Counted from the first letter of the stretch, positions 37,632-51,747 are shown. The stretch: DNA of 64,000 nt from Lanius collurio (GCA_020086605.1 JACBWW010000008.1:14261420-14325419), one strand, 5' to 3'. Numbers and translations are program-made. The notes: generated from the letters alone by a model not told the origin.

Positions 37632-40600
37632 GGCTACACACTGGATTTAGTACACAACAAAGACATGACTCCATTAATGCATTCTGTTAAACACTGATCA
37701 GTAAAAGTGACCTACTGGTACTGCTAGAAACCACCCTATTGTGTGTGCACTAATTTAAATAATTTAATTATAAAAGGTCACACTAACCTAGGCACATCAA
37801 AAAGGTGTTCTCACTTTTTTTTTAATAGAAGAAAAATTAAAGAGAAGGAAGTTTTTTAAAGAAAAAGAAAACCAAGAGCAAGAGACACCAATAAAAAGCT
37901 AGTTCCCCAGTAAACACATACCATTTCTAGCATTTATGCCCTCTGGTTCCATTCTCCAGCAGCTTGCTGACACTACAGATGCTGAGTTAACACACATATG
38001 GTACCTTCAAACCTCCTTGTAGCCCAAAATGTATAGTAGTAGAGTGCCTCCTTTTACCAGTATCCCATTCACCAGTAAAATGTTGTTCCTTTCGCTTGAT
38101 AAGATTTGGGCCTATGATACCACTTGGGCAAAGTTTATGCACAATTTCAGTTTGCTGTGTTCTATGCATACATGGGACCTGAACAGGTACAAAGTCTCAC
38201 ATCTTCTGTGTGCTGCCAATACAGTGAAGTATCTCATCAGACAGCATATCACTAGAACAGTTAAGACTTATCCAAAACACATTTGGAACTGAAATGAATA
38301 TTAACATGCTAGAGAAAAACACAATAACATACATGGATGAAGGAGGACTGGATCACCTAATTTTTTAACCCTTGTTCCTGACAAATGTCCATGTTGTCCA
38401 CATTTAATTTACTAAATTTGTACTTGATATTTTTTTTGGCCAGTGGTAGTTATTATACCTTACCATTCAGCAAGGAGTTGGCTGAAATCAACTACGTCTT
38501 TAACAAGACATATGAGTCATCCAGAAACACAGCTGACAAGGATTCTCAATTCACACTGGCAAACATCAATTTAGGTAAGCAGAAATCCTTCCATTGGGAT
38601 GTGGATCAAAATTTTACTGGATGAGATCAAGGTTATAGTATCTACATTGCTACAGTGCACTGAACTAAACTGTTGGTTTTGCTTTTTAAAGTTACGTATT
38701 AGCAGAAAGAAATCACTTTTCACAGAATGTGGCAGTTGAAGAAATTGGATTGCACAGTCTCCTACTAGTTTAAGAAAGAGGTGCTGACTGGCTGGTTCTG
38801 AGTGATCCTTTTTTCAGGAGCAACATTGATAGACTTCTGTGTGCCCATGGAAGAGATACACGTCACACTGCCTCATCCTGGCCCATGCAGTGAGGAACTG
38901 AAGGTAACAGAGAGATGAGCTGTAACATACCTGCCTGAAGTACAGCATGAGGAAAGGCAAGCCAAATATTTAACTAAATTGTTTTCTTTCTACTGCTTTA
39001 AAAATATGCATTTTCTATTCAAATGACAACAAAACATTCCGGAAAAGAAAAATTATGCTGATCCACAGCCCATTCCATGTTTTCCCCTTCTACAATACGT
39101 AATTCTTCATTATGTATTTCTTTGTACATGACTTAAACAAGGCCTTTGTTTACACAGATCCTTCAGTCTAGAAGGATGGTTTACAGCTCCCAATTCTAGC
39201 AATTACAGTGGTGCATAACCTGGCTATCAGATTGTCTTAGCAGACCTTAACAATTCACAAATTTGCAGAGCAAACATCACAGAAGCAAAAATGCCAGTCT
39301 TTGCATTAAATAATGGCAAACTGAAGAGGAAGCATCAGCATCTAGTTTTACATCATAACAGTGACTGAAATAAATTCTGTTGTATTTTCCTAACAAATAT
39401 CGCAAAACCAGGGGTAATTCCATCTCCTTTTTTTAATTCTAGGATAATTTATTTCAAGACAAAAACACATTTACCTGAGCTGACTAAAGATTAATGTTTT
39501 TAGTAAGATTTTTTTCAGATGAACTATATTCAGAACCATAAAATATATTTATTACCCAATTAACATACATTTATGCTACATATTAAGACAAACTCATGTA
39601 ATTGAAAAACTAATTATCATGTTTCTAATGTCATGTTAATTCATGTCATTAGAAAACAAAACATGTATTCTTGAATTGGACACCATGCCTTTGGCCCATC
39701 TCAACCAATCTAGCCTCCTTCATCACTGTTCTTCTCAGGATTCCATGTGTTTGTACTGGTAGTTTATGTGACTACACTAGAAAAGCACCACAATTTGTTT
39801 TATCTGAGGCAAAGAAAAATATATACATCAGATATGTTACATCCCTACAAAAATAAAGCAAAAGCTGATAGCTCCCATTTAGGAAAAACAACTTATCTGC
39901 CTTCAAAAAGAAGAAAGGAATTTACTTTCCATTATTTCACAATACAGCCTGGCACCATATGTTTCATTTGGATTTTTTTTCTATTTTTGTTTTTCTTCCC
40001 TCTTGAAGGACTATAGCAAGGTCTATTATGCATGGATTCAGAAACTACGAGTCAGCCAAAAGTCGCAGATCTCTCAGGACAGACATGTCCATCTGTCATT
40101 TCACAGCAGGAGAACAATAGCAGCTTCAATATAGACACAACAAGCTCACACAATCCTTACAGAGCCAGACAGAAAATCTACCATAGCTGATAGCTAGCTG
40201 CCTTTGAAACTCCAGACAGATGTTCCTGTGTAACACCAGGATCAAATGCTGCTTTCTTGTTTCTGTATTTTCAAATTCCTCTTTTTTTTTTTTTTTTCAT
40301 AGCAATAAAGGCACTGTCACTTTACTACTTGTAACCTCTGCAGAGCTTTGGGAAAACCACACTTCAGAAGCAATAGAACTGAAGACACAAAAGCATGTTC
40401 TTTAATCTGCAATTTTTCTACTCTTGGCGCCTATTTTAAAAGTAGATTATCCATAAAGTTTGACAAAGACTGTGCTTGTATTGTAGAATTATTTTTCTAG
40501 AGCTTTGCTTAACAGCTTTCCATTATCTTCTCCATGAATGTTTAACAGCATACTGCATTTTCGTCTCAACTGTTGAAAAAAAAATCCACTTCAATTTTTA

Positions 40601-41210
40601 AAAATAATTTATTTCATATCTGTAGATCCTGGAAACAAAAGTTATAGACAAAAAAATAAGTACTTATAAAACACTCTAATTTAATCTTTGAGTGTCTATG
40701 AAGAAAAAATTGACAAAGCTTTGGTTGCAGTTCAGTTAAAAAAAAGTGCTACTGATAACATTCAACCAATTTACATATCTAAAAATAATCTCACTAGGCC
40801 CATCTGTTACACTTTTGTTTCAGTAGTATATGGAGGAGGTTTTTCCTGTTGAGTCTCATTGGGTTTTGATTACAGCAAATCTACAACACTGTCTCCTTCA
40901 CAGCTCCCACATTTTCCAGAAGGAAACACATGAGTCATTTTGAACAACAGGATAGTGCCAGTGTCCTACTGTGAAGTTTGCTTCACTGAGAATGAGCTTC
41001 TAAAATATTTGACTTCTAGTAACTCAGGGCACGCTGAAAACCTACATTTTGGTGTACTTTCAGAAGTCCGTGCTGGAATTTAAAATTAAGCAAACCCGAA
41101 ATGAAGCAAAAGATCCTCAAATATTATGTAACTTGACAAGATGAAGGCTGACATGTTCCACTATACTAGCTCACCAGTCTTTGTTCAAGAAGAGTATCAT
41201 CTGCATTTCT

Positions 41211-41267
41211 TCTTTCTTTCTGTACCTGCCTTGAAGTAAATGGAAATGTCAAGTTACCTAGAAGGTA
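41211..41267 (+). repeat. Exact 57-bp direct repeat, copy 2
   Basis: Identical to 37575-37631 at an offset of 3636 bases. In this copy the right edge continues with ACTT, which completes a perfect 9-bp inverted repeat: AAGTTACCT, a 3-base AGA loop, then AGGTAACTT (about 41251-41271). In copy 1 only the inner four base pairs are present. Confidence 0.97.
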
Positions 41268-44200
41268 ACTTGTCTGTTTCACAGACAAAAAAAAGGTAAC
41301 AGTCCATGAAAGGAAAGAAAAATAAAGAAGCTTAGGAAGGAACAAGAATAAAATACTCCAAAGATGAAGCTAGAAAGGATGTATATGCATATGATTGATA
41401 GAAGGTATGCTTTATACAACATCTGAATTCCAAAGTTTCACTTCAAAAATTTAGTTGTGTCTCTCAGATATTTCTGGAAATTTTACAGGCACTGGATGTA
41501 CAGTTCTCCTAAGTAAAATCAATATGCTTTTTGAAACTATAATGCAAATTCCTTTTCTTGTAACTTTCCACAAAGATGCACTTCAGTCCCAGCTGGCAAA
41601 GGCAGTAAAGCGTGCACCAACTCCTACTTCCTTTAAAGTTTGTTGGGTAGAAAGAGTATTTAAAACTTGAATAAAGATCCCTCAAATACCAAGACAGATT
41701 ATGTATGCTACAGTAGCAAAAAAAATGCAAGGAAAACTCTTTTATACAGGCTTTGTTTTAGTTTAGTTTTTGGATGGCAGGGGTTGTTTGCTTTCTTATC
41801 TGGGTTGAAGCTTGGAATAGCCTGAGGCAATGAATAGCACAAATTAAGCAGGAATAAAAGTACAGCTCGAAAAGTCAAAAGTAACATCAAATTGAATTCC
41901 TTACCATTAAGGAAGGAAACAACAGTTAAACCTGCCATAAAGGAAAACTAAATCTGAAATACCTGCTTTTCACTTGTGTCCAAATCTGTTAATATGGTTG
42001 TCCTTTTCCTTGTACGTGCCCACTTTTTGTCAAGCTGTGTTATCATACATAACCCCTGTATTTTCCATTAAGAGATGGTTTCCTAAATAACAGATAATTT
42101 TAAGCATGTATCAATTAATATCTTATTCCGCAAAATAGGCTGTGTTCTATGTACTAACAAATTCAAACTCTAAAATGTCAGTTTCCATTTCTTAGCAAGG
42201 TTAATTAAATGGACTTAATTGATGCACAGTTATTCTGTAAAGAAAACAAAGTTTCTGGTAAACATTGGAGCTTTCCTTTTTCCCTTCCACCAAGGTCCAC
42301 AGATTGATTAGAATGGGACCTGTGCCTCCAGGAAACAGACCAGAGTCAGGAAGAGTCTGCTTCTCCAGAAAGCAGAGCAGAGTGTTCCAGCCTGGACATA
42401 CAGCACACTGTAAATGAGCATCCATCTCCTCTTTGTTTTTCTTATTCTACTGTGCTCCCTTGGATATTTTAGATATACCTGTAACATCTGCAGTAATAAG
42501 GACCAAGACTGAAAAACAAAAGCACACAATACTTAACTATGACTTGACAGACAACTAGATCCTTACTTGAGTTATACAACTGTTCAGGGTTGAAAATTCC
42601 TAAGGAAATACAATGAAGGAGGAACAGTTTTCAAATTATCACAAGACAGTGAATGGCCATGAGAGCTCTAGGGAATGGTTTCACGAAAAAGAAACAACTC
42701 TTTTTCCTAGGAAAGTTCTTAAATTCAAACAAAATCTCACACCAGAGATTCAGTAATCCTCATGACACAGCAAGATATTTTAACATAGTGCTGGGAGAAA
42801 TTTAGTTACAATCTATAAATTGCAAGGCTGGAATAAAATTTGTGCCTTAAGGAACCATTTAATGCTGGGTTCCTTGCAGAGACTACTTCTCCTGCATGTG
42901 TTAACATCATCAATACAATACCATCATACTTTTACCCCAAAGTCTCATAAAAAACCATTAAGGTTATGCTTCACATGTTTAACATGGTATGTAACTGCTG
43001 GACTTAACCTACACCAGTACAACACTTGTTGACATCTTTCTGGAGCCTAGCTCACCAACATCATCAAAACACTCATTATAAATCCACACAAACCCAGATG
43101 GAAGCCTAGTATTGACCAGGAAACTCCCTCTGCCAAGGTGTATTTGCAAAGCCTCTGAGTTTTGTTAAACAAACACAAGACCAAGCAGTTCTCCAGACAG
43201 AAAAGTATAAAAACAGTGTCAGGGCCCCTCTTCCAGTTCTATCTTTTGTTCCATCACAGACAATCACTAAAAGTTTTTAAAAATCCAGCCTTACAAGACA
43301 AAAAAAAAAGCAAAACAACCGCAGCAGTTCCCACTGTGTCCTCACGTACCAGCTGGCAGAATGCAATTATTACTAGTAGTTTCCAGATGCAAAGAGGCTG
43401 ATCACAAACTCACTGGCAGGACTCTGCTGTGTACTTTCTCCCAGCTGCGAGAGCTGCTCTGCCCGCCAGCACTGTCACACAAGCACTGGTCCATCTTCCC
43501 TCATGTAAACACAAGAAGTGCATGGACAGTTCAAAAAGCAATGGGAAACTGATTCCAGTGAAATGGGGACTGCTCTGCAAGTCAGGCATAACTGCAGCTT
43601 TCACAGCAAGTACAGATGATCTCACCGGCACATTCCTGGTATTCCTGCAGGCAGGGGCAGTGCAACACCTCAGTGAGCAGCACGTAAATGAAGCAGACCC
43701 TTGAATGCCCTTTGCCTCAGAAGATCCCTTCAAACAGAAATTGCTCTTTACAGCCTACAGATGCAGAAGTGCATGAACCTAACAGGAGATGAGGACCCAG
43801 AAAGTAGGCATCTAGAGCCCTCAGACAAGTAAGTCAACCTCAACCAGTCTGTCTCTCCAAGACAGCAAATATTTTGATAGATCTCAGGATGAGTGGGCTT
43901 TGTTTCTGTGATACCACTTAACTCTTCACTACTGACAACTGTGTCTTCCATTTATGTTTTTCTAGGACATTGCCTTGTACCTGGAAACATTCATCTTAGC
44001 GTGGCCATTGCCACATCACCAGTCACTCCTCAATCCAGAGTACTATGTACAAGGGCCACAGCATCATGTCTCTCCTCTATGCAGAAAGCACTACTTTGAT
44101 TTCCAGGAACAGACCAGTTTATTTTCCTCTTTCCAAAACTAACATTACTGCTACTGTAATCCTGGAAAAAGAGATACCCAGGGGAGAATCAAACAGCAAT

Positions 44201-47200
44201 AACAGAAGTTGTGAAAACAAAATGGCTTCCTTCCATCTGTGAAACACAACCACCAGAGAGGGAAAAGGCAGAATGCTTTGAACAGGAATCTCTGCAATGA
44301 GAGTTTATTTAGATGTGTCAGACAGACAGTGTCCTGCTGTGCTTGTCCCCAATTATCTGGAATTAGAAATAAGATGGGGAGAAGATTGCAAAGCTTTGAT
44401 CTGAAGCAGAACGCCAGTTTCGTAGTATCAGTCATGTCATACCCTTAGAGGCAGCCAAGCTTTCCTAAAGCTCTCATACATCTTACAGTCTCCTGTATCC
44501 ACTGACCTCCTTTGATCCAAATGATGAGTAGCTCTTTTTGCACACAAAATGAAAGCATCTCGTAGAAAAAGGAGACCTGCCTGTAACCCCAGGAGCAGCT
44601 GAACTAGTTGTAAGTTTTTGCCAACCAAAAAGGAACATGAGAGAGGGCTTCCCCTCCTCCCCTCCCTTCACTCTGCCCTATACCTGGCCAGTCAGGCCAA
44701 TCTCCTTCCCTCCTTTACATCAGCATGAACTGACCACCCTAAACTTGAGTTCTTTTTCTCTTGAGTTAGTCTGGGAGAGAGGGAGAGAAGGGCTGGTCAG
44801 GAGCAGAGCCAGGCTATGCCCTCCTACAGTTCTGGGGAATCAAGACAGTGGGTCACCCCCAGTACTGCCCTCCTTAAATACCATTGGAAAGGTTGCCCAT
44901 CTCTGGGATTTTAGAACATCTCTAATTTGCCTCATATGTAATATTTTTTAATATCATTTTACTGGAGTTAGGCCCACACATTATTTTTTTCTGATTACTC
45001 CAGACATCTCTGCTTTCTATTAGGACTGCAGTACTGCACAAGCACTCGCCATGGTAATTGCTCATGTTACAGCTTTCTGCAGTCATGGCAGAAGATAAAC
45101 AGAAACTCTTTCAGATTTAGGAGAGACCTACCTAAAAATGTTATTAGCTTGCTGGTTTATTTTAACTGACTGAAGGGCACAGTCGCTTAACATAAACAAA
45201 ACCATTTTCTTTCTCAGTAACACAAACATGGTTAAGTTTGTAGCACACATTTCATTAAAATAAAACATCTGTTAATTAAGTAACAGGGCATGCTAGCATT
45301 GTGAGTCCTAAATATTTTAACATACACATACTCACAGTATTTCGTGCAGCAACTTACAAATGTATGTACTTTACAAATGTATGCATAATTATCCATCTTC
45401 GGGGACAAATGTACATTTCACAGTTCAGTTAGAAAATATGGCTCTTCCACAGAATAATATATCCACTGCCTGACACCTATTTTCACCTGTTTGAGAAAAG
45501 TAAGTTTAAAGTATAAGATAACTGCTAAGGTTATATGGACCTCCCTTTTTAAGGATACTTAATGTCACAACAAAACACAAAACTTCATCTTTCACTTGCA
45601 TTACGAAAGCATCTGAGCTCTCCTAGAATCCTGTATGTATTTTAAACAGAGATTTAGAACTAAAAACTTTCATAAACAACAGGAATTTAAATGGCCTAAA
45701 CTTATCCATCAGTTAACAAACAAATTCATTTGACCGTATCTGAGCACACACATCTGATCACTTGAAGTGTGCCAAGAGGTACAACACTTCCTTCCTGTGA
45801 TTTTTAAATCTAGAGAGACAGTAATCTTAAAAAAATTTGTCTACGTGTCACCGTTTTGAAAATCAGAAAAGGTTTTCAATGGTCAGCTGGCCAAAAAAGC
45901 AAACAAAAATATTATCTGTCATCTGAAAAAATTATATACCATCTGAATACTCCTACTTAAGAAGTGTTAAAATGACATCAGGATAAACTTGATACCCAAG
46001 CTTCACTTCTTGCAAGGGTGAATACCTGCTGAAGCTAAAGTGGAGCTGGACATCACTGAAAACAATCTTTATCTTTCTAAGTGGTAACAGAGTAAATTGT
46101 AACACAGGAGGAGCCTCCTGTTCCAATCTAGATAAGGAAGTCTTCTTTCAGATAAGATTTCATTTGCATGTGTCTTTAGTTGCAAGAGAATTGGCAAGCT
46201 CATCTCTTGCATTGGTGGAGTTGTCAGAAAAAAACCCCAAACAACCCAAATCAATGTTCCCTTTATGAGAGATTTTCCAAGCTTTCAAGAACAGCACCCA
46301 GTTATCCCAAATTTAGTGCAAGGTGGTAATATAGAGATAGAATAGTCCTTCTAACAGATGAGCTAGAGACACAAAGATTCCTGTAATTCTAGGATTAACA
46401 ATAATGTATGCACAGAAAAACAGGCATATTAAAGCATTCCATCCAGCAGTGTACATGCCATGTGTAAAGCACTTGCCACAGATTATCAAAGAACAGGTCA
46501 TTGGCCCTTTGTTGACCACACAAGCTTCCTGAAATCTGCCCACACTGGGTCCTTTAGGAAATGATGGGATATTTTAGTTCACTTGGTCAGAAGGCATTCT
46601 TATGTTCCTTTTATTTGATCAATATCCCCAATAAAAGGGAAAAAAACAAAGAAGAAAAGGCCATTCTGTATGTCTCTAGTGTAGCCCACTTCTTTGCTCC
46701 TAACCAAACAAGCAGGATTTACAATCCCAGAAAAATGTTTCTTTTTCCTTTCCTTTCTGGATACAACCAGCCTCCTTACAAATTAAAATTTAAAAAAAAA
46801 ATTAACCTGACTCTTCTCTCTACCTTTCTCTACATGTCCAACTCCTTTTACAAGTGTTGCAGAAAAAACCTGACAGTCCCATGCTTATAATGAATCCTCA
46901 TGTGGGCAGTATTCTATTTACCTATTACATACAGTGAAGTTGAGTTTTCAGTAACTACAGGAGAAATTTGAAACTGTGTTGAAGATACTCCAAATTTTAA
47001 ACCCATCCACAAAAGAGATGGCTTTAAGTCAAATGAATGCACTTCCAAGACATATGTATTTGTGTCTGTGCAACTGTCATCTCTATCTCTAACAAGCAAA
47101 TCTCCATGGATGCTTACTTACCTGCATTGGTAACTTAGAGTGTTTTCAATGTTTTGCAAAGCAGAAAACAAACAAACAAAAAATCCCACAACACTTCTCT

Positions 47201-49794
47201 GAAAACAACATGAAAAAAACTTAGATCCCACTGTATTTCAGAAAAAAAATCTGTTAAACCCAAAAGTTCAGTCAATAAACATTAACCCCTTACATCAAAT
47301 GTTGCTTATAAAAGATTAAGCTTTAACAATCCCACCCACTCTTGTGGGTCAGATAAAATCTGCTGCTTCTTAATTGGCAAAATATTTAACCAGTCTGAAT
47401 GATCACTTAAGAGAAGTTAACCCCTTGATTATATGTGTTTAAATATTAACATTTACAGTGCTCAGAAAGTATAAGGCAGTTACTTGAAAGAACCCTATTT
47501 GCAGCTCATTTCCTTTGATATGGAAATACATACAGTAGCCACTAGCCAATAGCAACTTTACACAGAATTAAATTTTTTTAAGATCTACATTAATTATAAT
47601 TAGAAACCTGGTGGTCTGAATTCTATTTCTGATTCTTCATGATCCAAGAGACTAATTGTAACTAATTTTCTCAATTAAAGTCTTTACAATCATACCTAAC
47701 AAAAAAATCTCTGAAAGAAATCACCTGGTCAAATATCTGATCTCCACTTCTGTACAAATCTCATTTTCTCAACAAGCAAAAAGCCGAGGCTTTTCTTATA
47801 TTTCTTCAAGAGAGGAATACCAATTCTAGAAAGCAAAACTTAAAAAAAATCCAATCATTTCTGCAAGTCTCTTTGAAAAAAGTAACATAAACTAGCATAG
47901 CTCCAAGGAATGATTTTTAAGCAAGCACCAAAAGCAAAAGATATGCTAGAGAATAGCTGAATTTTACCTTTAATCCCAGCATGTTAAAAAAAACCCAATA
48001 TTTTTTTCCCTTTGATCTATGATAAAAAGCAGCCAGGTATAGCAAGCAGTACATCTTCCATTGCTTTTTACTGGAACCATTGGTTTTCAGCTCCCTGGAG
48101 ATAATCAACTATTGGATATGAAGAATGTATCATGGTGATAAACAAGGGATGCATCACATGACATACTTCCAAAATACACTAGCAAATAACACTTAACTCC
48201 CTTTTTCTTGTGATACTGTGAGTGGAATTTCTAACACAGCTGACAATTCAGTGTGCAAAGTTAACATCAACTTGCTCACACTGTAGAATGGGGAGGAAGT
48301 TGGTTTCCAAAACATGTCTAATGAGACAATGGTGCAGCAGCCAGCCTGCCTGCCTGCCCCACGGCACTGACAGCTCAGCAGTCAGCTCTTTGTTGGGCTG
48401 GAGACTTTCTTTCACTGGTGCCAAAACACGGGCACGTTTAACATGCTTTTTTTTTCTGTATCAGAAACCTAACACTAGCCTTCATCACCAGATGCAGGTA
48501 AAAAAATAAAGTTCTGATTAAACATGAGATGGCTGTCATGCTTCACATTCCCCAGACTCTCTGAAGTTTCATATATTTTTCATACATTTAAGAAGTTACC
48601 TAGAACCAGTCATGCTCCTAAGTACAGGGATCAGAAATGGTAAATCCCAACTCCTAACTACAGGCACCAGCTAAAAAGCCTCACAAAGTCAGCTTCTTTC
48701 AAGCATTTTCCCCTTCCTTCTGGCTCTCTTACTCTCAAAATGAGTGGGTCAGCTTCAGCAAGATGGGAAAATCCTCCAACTCCTCTCCTGACAATTCTGT
48801 GAGCTGGTGGTGAGGACGCAGCACTTGGGAAGTTCCCCAGCCTGCAGGGAGATAGGAACACAGGTGCTTCTCAGTGGAAGCACCCCAGCTGACAGGCAAA
48901 GGGAGGCTATGGTACTACCTCTTAAACCAGCATGCTGTGGGACTACAGGGCAGGCACAGTTCATCTACCTACATATCCTCAGGAGAGAAGTCCATGTTGG
49001 TAGAGATGCCCAGCACCCACTAGCCAGGAGATAGCACCACACCAGAAGCAGGCAGGGGATGAGCAGCAACACTGTCCATGGGCTAATCTTGCAAGACTCA
49101 TCACTCCCTTGGAGATCTCTGGTTCTCTCTACTGACTCTACAAACATTGTAAGCTCTAAGATCAGGTAACATGAATCAGCTCTACATGATTTTCAAAAAT
49201 GGAGTTGCTTTGAAGCTGCACCCAGCACTTTCATTACTGAATACACTTGTATATCAATTTCTGGCAGAATTTTAAAGCAGACTATTCTGAAAGTAAATTA
49301 ATAGAAGAAAAATAAGTCACGGGAAAGATTCAGTTTCCTTTTACATGCATGACTCATTTTAATTATCATCCTGAAGGCAAATCAGTTAATTGCTAGAAAG
49401 AACTGATTATTTATTCATTTTCTCATTAGGTAAAAGCCATTGCACACTCAGACTGAAAAATCACAACATGAACTAAAACCAGACCTTGTTTTATATTTCT
49501 AGCATTTTTACTTCATTTTGTATTTTTACCCTATTTTCAAACCATATTATTTGGAAAATAATGGTAAGTTTATATTGCTAAGGCATGATTTTCTTTTTTT
49601 AACATCTGAAATTGGTTACATCAGCTAATAAAGCATTATTGTATCTATTTTTTTAAACTAAGTATCCAGATGTTTAAATCAGTGAACTACGAACATTTCA
49701 TATCATAGCATATCTCAGTACACAGGATTTTCTTCAAAGCACTTAACAGATCAAGGTTTGTTTTTATCTTGCTATACTGTAAGGGACGTCAAAC

Positions 49795-50101
49795 TGTTGC
49801 ACATATGTAAAACCTTATAAAAAGAAGGCCTTGTTGCATTTGTGAAATCATGGCTCAGGCCTGTTACTTCAGCTAAGTAGAAAAGGACTGTGGGAAAGAG
49901 ACACAGCTGAATTAGGGTTAGAAAAACGTAACTGCAGTGTGCTCACATCGTGGTGTATGGTGTTGGTTGAATTATTTTTGTTATGCCTTAAAACTACGTA
50001 ACTGATAACTGGCTAACAGCTTTAAAAGGCCAGGTTTTTGCAATAAAGGGGCTCTTCTTTGCACTTGCCTGGGGACTCTGTGTCACTCTCATGTTGCAAC
50101 A
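49795..50101 (+). mobile_element. Solo LTR-like element, about 307 bp
   Basis: It begins TGTTGCACA and ends ATGTTGCAACA, so the ends are TG..CA with a 7-base inverted repeat (TGTTGCA / TGCAACA). Near the right side a TATA-like TTTAAAAGG (about 50020-50028) is followed by AATAAA at 50042-50047 and a U5-like stretch of about 54 bases. This layout is typical of short retroviral LTRs. The flanks GTCAAAC and GTTGAAC are similar but not identical, so the target duplication is uncertain. No primer-binding site or internal genes follow, so I call it a solo LTR. The family is unknown to me. Confidence 0.6.
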
Positions 50102-51029
50102 GTTGAACTAATTTTTCAGGGAAGGGAAAAAGGACAAAAACTTTAATTGCTTTTTTGGGTTGTTTGATGTGCTTCAGGGTTTTCTTTTGTGGAACAGCAG
50201 AAGTCATGCTAGAATGGGTAGACAAAAATGAAATCAAGCCTTGGTGACACAGCAAGTGCTCAGCTAATGAAATCATGCTAAAACTAGCACCTGTAACTAA
50301 CATACAATGGAATGACAATGATGAAAGCTCAAATAAAGTTATCTCTTATTCTCTCTGAAGGAGTTGTATATCACAGCTGGGAAGTTATCTTTTTTCTCTA
50401 ATGAAATCAAATACATATGTTGGTATTTCAGCCTGGAAATAAGACATGGCAGGTATACATAATGCAGTCCCCTAGCTACCACAATTTATTATTGAAGAGT
50501 AATATATCTAGAAAAATTATTTGGATTTATGAACATGCTCACTTATGCTGGGAATCTAAGATTGCATTATTTCAAGAACATATTATTTCATAGAAGAGAG
50601 GCCTCCAAAAAAGCATTCAAACTTGTGAATGGGCAGAAACCCTAGGCCACTGGTTGTTGGCAAGGTAAGCAGTGGTAGGGTCCATCTGACCAGCTAAATG
50701 TGGCAATAACTGCATTGATGTGGAGGTGGCAGGAGGGACTATCCCACAAGCTAACAAGGGTATAAAGTACAGCCGGGTAGAAAGCACAGGTGACCCTGGC
50801 TGACATGACAGCAGTGTTGTCATTTCAACCAATTTCAACAACTTTTTTTCTTTTTTTTTTTAATCAGGACTTTTTGCACTTCAAAGTGCAACCCCTCAAG
50901 GGACAGTGTTCACAAGTACTGTATGGTATAGAGATTAGCCAAAATCAGACATATGATAGCCATTCGCTTCTGGCCTCTACACAAATACACACAGATAGAA
51001 ACATAGCTAATCTTCTGACCAACAAGTGA
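50102..51029. other. Unique non-coding spacer
   Basis: Nothing recognised beyond a T-rich run near 50844-50862. Open frames are under 100 codons. Confidence 0.5.
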
Positions 51030-51747
51030 AAAGGCTCCTGCACCTGGGTCAGAGCAACCCTGGTTGGGGGATGAACAGATCAAGAGCAGCCCTACCAAGA
51101 AGGACTTGGGGGTGTCAGTGGGTGAAAAGCTGGGACACGATCAGGCAGTGTGCATTTCCAGTCCAGAATGCCAACCATTTGGATGCATCCAAAGCAGCAC
51201 GGCCAGCAGGGCCAGGGAGGGGATTCTGCCCCTCTGCTCTGCTGAGACCCCACCTGCAGTGCTGCATCCAGCTCTGGGGTCCCAGCACAGGAAGGACATG
51301 GACCTGTTGGAGCAAGTCCAGAGGAGGACACAAAAGTGATGAGAGGGCTGGAGCAGCTCTCTTATGAAGACAGGTGAGAAATTAGACTTTTTCAGCCAAG
51401 AGATGAGAAGGCTCCAGGGACACTTCATAGCACCTTCCAGTATCTAAAGGGGGCCTACAAGAAAGCTGGAGAGGGACTTTTACAATGACATGTAGAGACA
51501 GGACAAGGGGCAATGGCTTTAAACTAAAAAAAGGGCAAATTCAGGTTTACAGTGAGGGTGGTGGAACACTGGAGCAGGTTGCCCAGAGCAATGGGATGGT
51601 GCCCCATCCCTGGAAACATTTAATACAAAGTTAGATGAATCTTTGAGCAACCTGATCTATTTGAAGATGTCCTTGCCCATTGTAGGGGGGTTGGGCTAGG
51701 TGACCTTTAAAAGTTAGTTCCAACTCAAATTATTCTATGGTTCCTTG
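51030..51747 (+). mobile_element. CR1 LINE, ORF2 C-terminus and 3' end
   Basis: The left edge starts in the post-catalytic part of CR1 ORF2 (CTGCACCTGGGTCAGAGCAA). The frame 51064-51339 reads KKDLGVSVGEKL, FGCIQSSTASRAREGILPL and HRKDMDLLEQVQRRTQK, the standard CR1 C-terminal words. The remainder of ORF2 is frameshifted. The 3' UTR (CAACCTGATCTATTTGAAGATG, GGGGGTTGGGCTAGGTGACC) ends at TTCTATGGTTCC. A moderately diverged, 5'-truncated copy. Confidence 0.93.

Larger units (their letters stand above)
34395..49794. other. Unique AT-rich non-coding sequence with simple repeats
   Basis: No gene or transposon recognised over about 15 kb. It contains an AT/A-rich microsatellite, an A/CAAA-rich tract, an exact 57-bp direct repeat pair (37575 and 41211) and a T16 run at 40282-40297. 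GC-richer patches at about 43330-43700, 44640-44900 and 48650-49140 have open frames of 90-107 codons in overlapping phases, but no recognisable protein domain. The low repeat density is notable. Confidence 0.5.

Noticed and set aside
43410..43733. 107-codon minus frame overlapping 91-codon plus frame
   Set aside because: Both strands are open over the same GC-richer patch and there is no recognisable protein.
45354..45387. Short tandem word ACAAATGTATG repeated twice
   Set aside because: Only two short units, ordinary low-level duplication.
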